In this document: positions 48,830 through 59,824 of the stretch, one piece after another | Layout: every line of letters starts with the position of its first letter | Position numbering within the stretch: the first letter of the stretch is position 1 | Notes under the pieces: generated by a model | What the model saw: only the letters and a program-made list of their open reading frames with translations | Database searches by the model: none | What the model was told of the DNA's origin: nothing | Assembly: GCA_014871385.1 (NCBI GenBank) | Contig: CM026423.1 | Coordinates: 5,556,967 to 5,620,966 of the forward strand | From: Ceratodon purpureus | Lineage: Eukaryota > Streptophyta > Bryopsida > Pseudoditrichales > Ditrichaceae | DNA: 64,000 nt | Direction: 5' to 3' | Program-made: the position numbers and the translations under genes

Positions 48830-50215
48830 ATGGCAAAGCTTGTGACTTGGGTTGCGGTGGCATTCTTGGTGTGGATGAGAGAGCTAGTTTCTGCTCAAAG
48901 TGAGTGGAACACTGCTCATGCTACTTTCTATGGTGGCAGCGATGCCGGTGGCACAGAAGGTACTTGAAGCTAACCCGTTTGAAGTTGGAGTATGGAACCA
49001 TCTTGTGGAATGGAGGAAAGTGAGGGCCGTCTAAGGTTTTGTTTTAGATTCGCACAGAGCTTGACATGATGATGGCCAATCTTTTCAGGCGGTGCCTGTG
49101 GCTATGGCGACCTCTACAGCTCCGGCTATGACACTAACACTGTAGCCATCAGCTCAGCCCTCTTCGACCGGGGCCTTGCGTGCGGTGCCTGCTACCAGGT
49201 CAAGTGTGCAGGGAAGGCTAGTGAGTGCCACCCTGACTCCCCATCGATTCAGGTCACGGTTACCAACTTCTGCCCCCCTAACCCTTCTTTGCCTGATAAC
49301 AACGGCGGTTGGTGTAATCTGCCTCTGCACCACTTCGACATGTCTGAGCCTGCGTTTCAACGAATCGCCACTTACAAATCAGCCATTGTGCCTGTGATGT
49401 ACCGAAGGTATGTGGCACAATTTGTCCCTTTTTTTGGCCCCCTCACTGTTTTCTTTTTTATCTTAGAAACTTGCAAATGGAATTGCTGAGTACTTTCACT
49501 TTGCACTTGCTCTAGCAACTCTTGAACCTAATAACCTTGTTCTGATTTTTATAAGTTGTTTTTGTTAGAGTACCCAAGCAGAAACGAGTAATTGATCTGA
49601 TGCCTTTGAATTACTTAGTTTGAAGGAGCCTCACAAATAAGTATGCTTCGAGGGCGTAGCTTGAGTACATACATGTTTGTGGAAATCAATGAGAGGAATG
49701 CTTTACCCAACTCAATCGATGACAAATGAGTGACAATGGCAATGCATGGTTAGGTTACACAGTTTCACCAAGGTCTAGCATGGTGCAACCAGAGCGTTAC
49801 GCTATGTGAACCTCACTCTGAAGTTATTGCTAGTAAGCCTTATCTCTTGTATGGGCAGCAGAACCCGTAGTTGATTAAGATCTCCTAACACAAGGTCAAC
49901 ACATTTTGCAGGACTGCATGTATGAAGAGTGGTGGCATTCGCTTTACCATGAGTGGACACAACTTCATGAACTTGGTGCTCGTCACCAATGTAGGAGGCA
50001 TGGGAGACGTGCAATCTGTGTACATTCGGGGGTCCAAGACAAAGTGGGTGGCCATGGCAAGAAACTTTGGGCAGATATGGCAGAGTACTGTGAACATGAG
50101 TGGGCAGAGTCTCTCGTTCATGGTGACAACCAGTGATGGCCAGACTGTGGTCTCCAATGAAGTGGCACCTCCAGATTGGGCATTTGGTCAGACATATGAA
50201 GGCTCGCAGTTCTGA
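48830..50215 (+). CDS. EXPA: alpha-expansin (EXPA), 250 aa
   Basis: Exons 48830-48959, 49089-49407 and 49912-50215 (phases 1 and 2) give 250 aa, the standard expansin length. A signal peptide covers about residues 1-24 (hydrophobic core [11 protein letters not shown]), so the product is secreted to the cell wall. The double-psi barrel domain is complete: [65 protein letters not shown] with the conserved HFD, then YRR. The C-terminal binding domain shows [24 protein letters not shown], the conserved Trp residues ([14 protein letters not shown]), FMVTTSDG and the terminal [10 protein letters not shown]. Alpha-expansins loosen walls at acid pH without hydrolysis. No break or missing key residue was seen. 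Confidence 0.95.
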
Positions 50216-52056
50216 TCCATATCCACCGTCCTCATGTGCACTAGTCCCATGGCTTATGAAACTGGATTCTCTTTTGTAGGCAACGAAACGGTGTAAGTAT
50301 CCGCTACCAAAGCAACAAGTTAATTTTTTTGCCTTGTCCTTTTATTTCTTTTTTGAAACAGATGGGAGCAATGCCCATTGCATTGAAGTGACCATGTACT
50401 GTACAGCGACGCTTCAGACAGCTAGAGTGGGATTGGAAGTATTTGGCCCACCAGCGTCGAGGTGCGAGATTAAGTGTAGTTTTGATCGAGAATTCAATAG
50501 CCTCTTGGTGCCTTGTGTAGGTGCCTCCTTGGCTAATGAGGTTTAGAGCCTAAGCCACCCATAGCTCATGGGGAGGATGCCGGATAGGGCAAACCTAAGG
50601 TGGTAGAAATGTGTGAATAGTACCTGTATTTTAGCTTTGTAGGGATCTGAGTGCCTGGTGCAAAAATTCTGAAATGGTGCAGAATTTCTAGAATCGTGCC
50701 AGCTTTGTACAATTTCGATGTCTGCTTCCTACTTTTTTAATGTCTTATTTTCTTCAATGGGATGGTTGATCATGGAAGTTCATGCTTCAAACCGCTTTTG
50801 ATTGTGTATGTAATGCCTTTATATAGTCCAATGTTGTGTCTTGAGGATTTTATGTAGCTAGAATGGATTTGAGCTACTCCCTCCTTTTCGAGCGCCTGTT
50901 TATCAATTCAAGGGATTTATAGCATGGCGAGTAGTATGGCTATGAAACTTGTGAAACTTTTGAAATCGAATGAAATCAAATGAAATCTTCTGTACCTGCC
51001 ATACTTCTTGACCACCAAAAGCAGACATGTGGGTGGCTAGATAACTTTGATTCTGTAGCGTAGGAAAGCTTTGTACAGGAAATGAGAGCGAAGTGTGTTG
51101 ATAGGCCCAGTATGAGTGAGTTTAATAACCTGTTCTAGACAAGTCCTGTGCTATATGATTCACAGGGAGATCAATTCTTCGCCTGCTGGAGTTCCGCTTC
51201 AGCTTGGTTGTTAAGGAATGGAGCTTGTGTAGTTTTTGCAGTAGATTTCTCATTTCATGTGTGTTTTAAAAATGAAAATGAAAACAGATGAGTTAAACAT
51301 GCACATCAGATTTCAGTCCCTGCTTAATCTACAGCTTACAACACTGTTCGCACCAAGTGCTAGCAGTGAGGTTATCATATGGCATGACTTATAAAACCAA
51401 GTCTGAAATCACTTTCAGCCTTGATAACCACCATTTCAACAATATTTTGGCATTCTGAAGATGCATAAACCAGAATCCAAAATTAAATTTGGCATTCTTG
51501 TAAACTCCAAAAGAACTACACTAATTCAAATATGGTACATAGCCCCTGGAATGCACTAAGATCCCAGCACAGAATGCTGTAAGCACTAAGCCCAGCCTTG
51601 ACTATTGACTAGGATTGCCAGTTGATTTTTATAAATGTTTTAATTAGATGTGATTGAATGATGAATCATTGAATTGTCTGCACTCCTTTGTGCTGCCTCC
51701 TGAGTCCTGCCAATACAGGCTGTGGTCTCACCGTCTCACATTGTGGCTGCCACCGTCTTGCACAATGCACAGTGGACATTCCATCAACTCCTCTTCACAA
51801 TCTTAAAGATTGTCCACAGGGAGTCGTCCAAGTTCTGCCACAGAATTCATGTTCAATAATTTAACAAAAAGTGGGTCATGCCACATCTACTCTCAAGTGG
51901 CATTAATGGACATCACCAAACACCTCATGCCACCAGTCAATTAAGGTTACAGAATTGTCCGCTCAGAAGCAAATTTGAAACTTGAGTGAAAGTAGGATAT
52001 TACCCTAAATAAGAGCTATCACCCCGGATTTGTTTTGTTGTGTTATTCTAAGTTAA
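50216..52056. other. 3' flank of expansin and intergenic DNA
   Basis: The expansin 3' UTR probably extends several hundred bases. No further gene, RNA or element was identified before the TTAA element. Confidence 0.45.
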
Positions 52057-52406
52057 CCCTTAAACGACAACCCCAGCCCGAGGGGCTGGGTTTAATGGAA
52101 TAATTTGAGACAGAAGTTTCATTTCTCAACCAAATCAAGCGAGACTTGTTGCGTTGGAAAGGTATTGAAAAAGAGATCTAGATTCCAAATTTTTGCCTCA
52201 TTTGAGAGATTGTGGAATCGTTGGTAAGCAATCAAAGTTATCAGATTGAACAAGTTTTGAGGTTGGGGCAGCTGAAGTTGAGCAGTGCACCAATGGTACA
52301 GTGCTACAGTGCAGCGCTACAGTGCACTGTAGAGCCATTTTTGGGGGAAAAAAGATTTAGATTCCGTCCGGGCTGCCCACCCAGGACCCAAAATGTCGTT
52401 TAAGGG
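52057..52406. mobile_element. TTAA-flanked MITE, 350 bp
   Basis: Starts CCCTTAAACGACA at 52057 and ends with its exact reverse complement at 52406. TTAA abuts both ends (52053-52056 and 52407-52410). Internal palindromic motifs include CCCAGCCCGAGGGGCTGGG near the left end and a TACAGTGC-rich palindrome near 52300. There is no coding capacity. The layout is the same as the 16893-17825 element but the terminal sequence is only partly alike, so it is a relative rather than a copy. Confidence 0.75.
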
Positions 52407-52410
52407 TTAA

Positions 52411-55400
52411 CCATTAAATGACATCTTCATGCAACGGTGGGTAGCCTAAGGCATCTCCGGTTGAATATTCAAGTCGGACATAAGGACGAGCAATAATTTT
52501 AAGGAGCTTGGGTAGGGAACAAATTCAATTATAAGATGGATCGCACAACAATATTATTGCTTGCTTACATGATTTATAATTTCCAACTTGTTCATTCCAT
52601 TTCTTTGTACTATACAGAACATTTAAACAGTGCAATCAAGTAACAGATGGGAGCTCAAACCACGCACAAGACAACATGTTGGCAATCAAGGACCGCAAGG
52701 GAGAGAAGTTACTCCACCTCTTCTATAACATAAGCTGTGCAAATTGTATATTGGATTTGAAGAGTGTTTGAAAGATGTTGAGTTCATTCAAAGCCCAACC
52801 CTACTAGTCACATCCAGGGCTTTTGTACAAAGTAAAAATTCCCAAAACTGAGTCCCAAGGGTTCTGGTTTTCAATCAAAGGGTTAGTCTTGTTTCAACAA
52901 AATTAACCTTGTTTTAGCTGGCCTTGTGTGTAGCAGTCATCGTCAAAGCCTTAAGGCAACCCAATCCATGACCACCACCAATTCACAAGAGCCAACCACA
53001 GAATTCTCAATAACCACCAAGGACACATTCAATAGCCACAAAACTTAAGTTATTGGTGATAATAGGTTCAAGAATGGTGGTTAAGAGGTGAAATTTTGAT
53101 ACAACTCACATGAATCAATGATGGTAATGGAAAGATGAGTTAAGTACTTTTAATTTTTGACAGAAATGATATGGTGGTAATAGGTAATAGGTTGCATTCC
53201 TTATTATGATGGTCATGAACTGGTTTACCTTATATATGAATTTAAGAAAATCGTATATCAAAAGATAAAAGTATCTAGCGCTATTTAAAAGTAAAAAGTA
53301 TCTAGCGCAAAAAAGACATTCTGGAACTCAAGTTTGCGCAAATGTATGTCTATACCAATTGCAGATCAATGAAGAATATGCGATTGAGGTAGGATGGAGA
53401 TGGCATGTAACTGCTGCAGGAAATCATACCAACTACTACTGCCAAGACAACTTATGGCTTGCAACTGACCTGGGGTACAAAACAGTATGCTGGCATTCTC
53501 GTATTGGTTAGGCACAACCAATAAGATGAAGTGGCTATTTGCTTGACGGTACACACAAGCCCTTCTCCATTTCAAGGATGGAGGTGAGGCATAAACTTAC
53601 ACTCATAACATTGTAAGATGGTTACACGATCATTAGTACACCACTTCCTGTGATTATAAGACTGCTTAGCACTTAGAGTTCGCGGCAAGATTGCATGAAT
53701 CCCAACATGTTTGGAAGTTGAAAAATGTCATCTTTCATCAAGACCAAACCTGTAGCTGGGACAGTCACTTGCAGGGAGGTGTTAAATTTTAGGTGTAAAG
53801 ACAATTTCTTCTGCAGTTTCAGGAACGCTTGCCTCAGTGGACACCATTACAGGCCCCTACGGACACTTGTATTAAGCATTTGAAAAGAATTTTTGCCTTT
53901 GCTAGTTGCCACTGCCTGGTTCTCCAAGTGTACTGTGCTCTTCTGGCAATTGAATGTGGTGCCATTTTTTTCCAAAAACCTAAAAATAAAAGAAGTAAAA
54001 TCTCCTTTCATCAATCCCTACTTTAGGACTGATTGGAACAAAATGGTCCTCTTGTGGGAGTCTCTCCAAAAAAAACTTCCATCTTTCAACGTTCTAGTCT
54101 TCTAAACGATACACTATTTACCTTCCAAATTTAGAGACATTACTATAAGTGAACGTAGGTGTTAGATTTTATGGTTAAATTACTGTACATCGCATAAAAC
54201 TTGTTTTATAATCCCTTTTTTTTACGAAGGACTAGAAAGTGTATACAATGTGAGAAAAACACCCCATTCCTTTAGGGTTGAAGAAACTAATTATTACAAT
54301 TAACTAATTAATGCAAAAACTGAGGCTGAAAGTTGCAAAGTACTTATAAATAAAAAGCAACATCATGTTCAGAGGCTCTTTGTCGGTTCCAACTATGGTC
54401 TCTTGGCTCATACCTGTCATCTATGACGTCATGGCTGAGACATCCTACTGTGGAATACTTTGCAGTGTGTGGGATGTACCAGGACTTCTTTCATGCTGAG
54501 TTAGTTTGAAAATCTAACCAGAATCATAACGGCCAACCATATAACTTCGATAAATTCACCCCACCAACATGTTGGAACTATGACTCTCCTACCGGTCACT
54601 GCACTAGAGTCTAAACCATGAGGTGACCAAAGGCACATTGGATTGCTCAAGGGATGGTTACTTGCTAATTTCTTGTGGTAACACACAAATTTGCCCGGTA
54701 AAATATTCAAGAGGCATATTTGCTATTATCACACCAAATTTATGCGGTTGTCAATACAAAGTAAGTACTATGCTCTGGTATCATCAAAAAGTTCCTTAAA
54801 TCCAATATCATGGTGGTACCCTGCACACTGTTTGCATTCAAGTGGAGGTGGAGGCCAATTTTTCTCTAAACACAGGTCAACCCAAGGTGCATTATCCGAT
54901 TCAAGGACAACTCTGGGACGCATGAAGTACAATGCTGCACCTTGCTTGTTGTCACTCACTTACAGAAGTGCAGGCAGCACATGTGTGGCACCGGCCAAAA
55001 CTTTGAATGTGTCCCACAGCTTTCTTTTCACCTTCGTCCAAGCGGCAGGCTGCAGAATTAGTTCAAGATGAGCATGAAACCCTGCACTTGTTAATTACTG
55101 CAGCTGGTACCGTAACTCCATAGCAGGTTCGGTCCTTAGCAAATGGATATTTATTGATTTATGCAACATGCACTAGTAGAAGGCCCCTAGGTGCAAACAT
55201 CAACTAGTGTAGCACCATAGCTGGTTATTCTACCACCCAAAAAAGGATTTTTTTTATTGAAAAATATGATTTGATTTTCAAACAAAGAAATCTTTGATAT
55301 TTTTTTTAAAAAATTGAAAAAATATAAAATGCCTCAAATGATTGTGATATGGCTAAATACCTTTAAAATTAGTTACTTCAATTATCTTCTATCTACATAA

Positions 55401-55494
55401 ATTTTCATTGTTTTTTATTTTCTTTTTTAAAGATTTTTTTTGGATGGCTTAGATGTAGTACTCCAATATGACATCATTGAAATACTCTCCGATG
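52411..55494. other. intergenic DNA
   Basis: No gene supported apart from the uncertain frame at 54768-55070. Composition is mixed, becoming AT-rich after 55.2 kb. Confidence 0.4.
54768..55070 (-). other. unrecognised protein-like remnant
   Basis: On the minus strand, a piece reading QPAAWTKVKRKLWDTFKVLA (about 55050-54985) and then, after a stop, a piece rich in Trp, Pro and Cys (APWVDLCLEKNWPPPP, LECKQCAGYHHD). Their amino-acid make-up looks coding, but no family or splice structure was recognised. It could be a gene fragment. Confidence 0.2.
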
Positions 55495-56165
55495 TCTTGC
55501 AATTCAAACGGACATGTGCGGCAACCTTAATAAACATGTGAAAACATCACATAATAAATCATTGTACTATGACTCTTAGAATGATACATTGATATATGGC
55601 AATTTAAATAGACAAGTGAAAATATGACACACTACGTCATTGAAAGGCCTGTGAAGGGCAGTCTGTCAACCCAGATAAATACGTGAAAACATCACATATA
55701 GGATCATTACAGTGTTATCATTTGGAGTAAAAAGGGCACTCTGTCAAACCAGATAGCCTCATGAAAACATGGCATGTAAAATCATTGCATTACTATCATC
55801 TGGAGTAGAAGGGCACTTTCACACGTGAAAACATGACCTGTAAGATCATTGCACTGCTATCTTTTGGAATAGAAGGGCAGTCTGTCAAACTAGATACACA
55901 TGTGAAAACATGACATATAAGATCATTGCACTGCTATCATTTATAGTAGAAGGGTAGTCTGTCAAACCAAATAAACGCTTCAAAACATCACATGAAAGAT
56001 CACTGCACTATTATCATTTGCATGGTATCTGTTATCATTTATAGTAAAAGGGCAGTCTGTCAAACCAAATTGACGAATCAAAACATCACACTGTCAAACC
56101 AAATTGACGAATCAAAACATCACATGAAAGATCATTGCACTGTTATCATTTGCATGATATCTAAA
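55495..56165. repeat. tandem array, ~75-80 bp units, about eight copies
   Basis: Recurring landmarks in constant order are GGGCAGTCTGTCAAACCA, then (A/G)TGAAAACATGACAT, AGATCATTGCACTGCTATCA, TTTGGAGTAGAA. Copies begin near 55660, 55735, 55805 (shortened), 55875, 55950 and 56045, with two older, diverged copies from 55510. The last copy contains a fresh ~36 bp local duplication (CTGTCAAACCAAATTGACGA) at about 56055-56125. No gene lies in the array. Confidence 0.8.
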
Positions 56166-57925
56166 CTGGCAAAGTTTGCATTGACAGGAATAAACAAAAC
56201 TTGTATTGCTTAGATTATTTAAAGATACATATTATTATGAGATGTGAAAGACTGTTTGGACATTTGAACATGTGACTTCAATGTGTGACATATTACAAAA
56301 ATAACTTAATGAGCGTTAATCTTTCAATGTCTAATGATTTCAAGTTTGGTCACATCTTACATTCCAAAGAAAAAAAATGATTTTTATTTCTTTTTTAGAA
56401 TTTCAATTTTTGAATGTATAAATGTTGTTGTCAACTTTTAGATTCAATAAAAAAACATGAACTTCAATAAGCTTGTGATTTTGAAATATTTCAATGATTT
56501 TCTATAAAAGCCAATTGCAAAACATGATTTATTAAGTGAACGTAGTTCCTAAAAATGAGTCTTGACTAAATCACGTTTAAAAGAAAAATCTGTTCAACAA
56601 GATTCTATGAAAAAAAATACACAAAAGATTTTAAGTTGTATTAGTTTTTATTAGCTCAACATCATTTTTTACTTCAACCTCATCTTAATGAGGACTTTTA
56701 CTATAGATTATTACTAGAACCTAAGTTTGTCAAACTTATACGCAATCAAAAGCAGTAACATTCCAATTTAATATTAGTATTCTATATGTCTCTTTTCTTA
56801 TAGAATCTACAATTTTATGACCAATTAAAGATCCAAAAATTATAATTTTTGAAAGAGTTTAAAAGGCATTTTAACATTAATTTTGTATTTTATTCAAAAA
56901 CATGTTTGTAAGAATTGCACAAAGAATGTTAGCCATTATTAGTTAGATCTATGTTAAATCAATAGTCCACTAAGAAACATCAAACATATTTTAATTTGAA
57001 GACAAAAAATTATAAAAATTTTGCCAGTTAAAAGTAAAACACAATGAGATTGTAAAGAAGTCTTGAGTAATATTACATAGAACTTTATTCTCTTAGAATA
57101 AATAAAAACATGAAATTAAAGTATCTCATCAAATTGAAATTACAATATTTCATCCTAAAATTAAACAAAAGGTATCTCAACCACATCAGTACTCAACCAC
57201 AAAGCTAACTCAACGTAAAATCCTTTTGTAGATTTTTGTTTGAATTCTTTTGTATTTTCTTCCAAGTTTTAGCCCATGACAGTCCCATCACTCCATACAG
57301 GTTGATAACCTCAATGCCACATCCAAAAATGCACTTCCAATGGTCTACAATGCCACTAAAATAGTGGAACCAAGGGAGCAATAGCATCAGCAATTAATCA
57401 CAAGTTAACACATCCAACATCATGTCCAGGACATCAAAAATATATGATATTATGTTCAGAACATTTATCTAATATATGTCATGTTCAGGACTCAGGATTA
57501 CCCATTCAGTTCCTTAAAATCAAGGCATAGGGCGCATCACCTCAAAAAATAATGTGTCCTTGAAATATTCTCATGTGTAGGAAAGTATCTCCCAATAAAA
57601 TGCAAATCCGTAGTAGCTCTAACAAAATTCTCAGATTTATCAATCTCGATACACTAACTAGCATACACTCTAGCTCCTCTGCTCCTGAAGGTGAAGAAGC
57701 ATGTTTGCGTTTGGTAGTTGCACAGATGTGAATTGTGCACACACAGCAAAACACTTTGCGACAAAATTATGTTGATGCCGGATGAAGACATGCTTACAGA
57801 GCAGTACTGTCCGGTTCAATTGTTGCGCGAAGGCGAAAGCGAGCCATGCTGTAGGTATGCATTTCGGCGTGTTCCTGGGATGCAAGTGTTCCATGAAAAT
57901 GCATAAGATGCCAATGGATACTGGC
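56166..57925. other. AT-rich intergenic DNA and 3' side of the ClpS-like gene
   Basis: No gene seen. A 74-codon minus-strand frame at 57670-57894 lies directly behind the ClpS-like stop codon, preceded by an acceptor-like TTTTTTTAG. It may be 3' UTR or an alternative last exon. Confidence 0.35.
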
Positions 57926-58942
57926 CTAAAAAAAGATACTGAAGTGAGGTGATTCTAAACTTGGGTTATTCTCTCTCATCTGCTTCATGCAAGCGTCAAA
58001 TGGATATTTCTGCAAAAATTCTACAGGTTAAATTTTATGAGCTTTCTGTATAAAACGGTGGGAAGTGCGAACCTTCACTGCAACCATGACCACGGACTTG
58101 CCAAAGAGCCGAGCTTCTAGACAACACTTCCTCGCCTGCTCAGGTGTGACCCCAGGTACTGCTTTGGGGAGAGTTTTCTCCACTGCAAGAAACCAAGTCC
58201 AAGAATATTAGATTGTTATCACATGAGCGATACAAACCACTAGCAACTTAGATGGGCAGGCAGTGAACCTTTACCGTATGATTCAGTGTGATGCTCAGCG
58301 TCCAAAAGCAGTACGCGGTAGCGGTCGCCACCTCCTGTACGAACCCGTTGTCGATCCTTCCCACTTTCTCCTCCTGCAATTCATTGAAAGTAACGGTATA
58401 CGTCACGAGGTGGGCATGGTATGGTCATGTGATTGAAACATCAATAACACAAGATTTACTCAAAGAATTCCCACTTTGCTGCTAGCAGAACCGATTAAGA
58501 ATTTGATCCGTAAACTACGCTATGAGGTGAACCCCAGAAACTTCAAAGATGCATTCAAAAACCGCTTAAGTTCATGCTGAGCTTCACCATGCCGTGCACA
58601 GAAACTACACAGGGAAGTTTGGACAGATTACCGTCACGTGGTATCATGGCGAAATTAGAAAGAAAATTTAGAATATAGCAAGAGATTTTCAGTATAGCGT
58701 GATTGTTACACTACTAGAAAATCGTCTAAAAATCAACTAAAAAACAACTAAAAAGTGTTGATTCTAACACCAGACCCGATGCATAGTTGATTACAGGGGA
58801 GGTTCCCAAGAGAATGAGCGCTCTTCTTGAAACCAAGTGAAAACTGTTGAACTCCCTGCTGGTGAGGGAAAGACGCGGTGACGATGTCCGAGGGCATAAG
58901 TTCCCGCCACGAGGCAGCGTGAATTGAGTCTGCGTTAGCCAT
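57926..58942 (-). CDS. small divergent ClpS-like adaptor protein (about 133 aa), N-terminus uncertain
   Basis: Three exons are consistent: 58373-58275, 58182-58073 and 58009-57926, joined in phases 1 and 0. They read GGDRYRVLLLDAEHHTESYV, LPKAVPGVTPEQARKCCLEA, RLFGKSVVMVAVKKYPFDAC, MKQMRENN. This aligns with the ClpS core (YRVLL-ND-x..Y-V-x-VL-KVxPGMT-x-x-A-x-x-IM-EAH-x-x-G-x-AVV). ClpS delivers N-degron substrates to ClpC/ClpP, in plants in the plastid stroma. Here the usual Asn-Asp pair reads Asp-Ala and the EAH histidine is Arg, so classical N-degron binding is doubtful. The first exon is unresolved. One choice is ATG 58942 (GCCGCCATGG, with a telo-box at 58952-58960) using a weak donor at 58833; ATG 58647 (MIPRD, donor 58631) also fits phase 1. 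A CACTA terminal motif lies between them. Confidence 0.55.
58709..58721 (+). repeat. CACTA-type terminal inverted repeat end
   Basis: CACTACTAGAAAA followed by TCGTCTAAAAATCAACT and short CAACTAAAAA direct repeats. This is the classic 5'-CACTA terminus of En/Spm elements with subterminal repeats. It points rightwards, i.e. towards the transposase gene at 59825-63914. The matching inverted end (TTTTCTAGTAGTG) was not found before 64000 and would lie outside the window. Confidence 0.65.
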
Positions 58943-59824
58943 GGCGGCGAATAGGGTTTAGGTTGGGAACCTCATTGCATACACTGCGAACTGTGCAGAC
59001 TTTCAGTATTTTCAAAAATTAGAGGACCCTTTATTTATTTTAAACTCGAGAATCGAGATACACAGGTGTGCATTCCACCGCCATAGCCCGGACATCGGAA
59101 AACAGGGCAATGTCGGGAGTATGACAATGTGGACGGATCTCAATCGTTGGTCTTCTCTTCAACAAACTAAAATCTACTTGCTGGGATCCTATTCCTTGTT
59201 GGGACATATATCCGGAATATGTACATTGACTATACCGTAACTGCAGGACGTAGGTAAAATGAACATACTATCTAACATTGCGAGAGCTGAGAAGGTTCCT
59301 TCACTCCTGATCACGATGGTTTCCATCTTCACGCAGTGATCATCGCAGGGGCACACAGTGAACTTCGATCTTCAGACAATGATTCCGTGAAGGGAAATCA
59401 CGTTCCGAGGTTTTACTGCAACGGCATGACACAAGATATTTTTATTGCTAACTGATTGAAACAAAGAATCCTTAGCAATCCGAAGTCATAATTGATTTCA
59501 TAGAAAAAAATGTACAAAACAGAAGTGAAAGAGGAAATCTGCATAAGCGAAGGAAAAATAACGCCCACGTAAACAAAGCTATCAGCAATGGATTAGAGAA
59601 TTCATTTCGAATATACATGGCAAAATTCGTCTGGATCCCAGCACAAGGAATGCACGTACATTGGGTTTAGGACAAGGAAATTGACCTAGCACTGCAGAGA
59701 CAGGCAGCGTAGCATAATCATGCATGCCCACAACTAACAATAATCTCATAAAAATGAAACGTTAATTTAGAGATCGTTATTCTGTCCAACTGAGATGGTT
59801 CATGGTTTAATATTAAAGCTCACC
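58943..59824. other. region between ClpS-like gene and CACTA transposase
   Basis: No gene recognised. A telo-box (58952-58960) lies just upstream of the 58942 ATG. The rest has mixed composition with no clear repeat. Confidence 0.4.
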
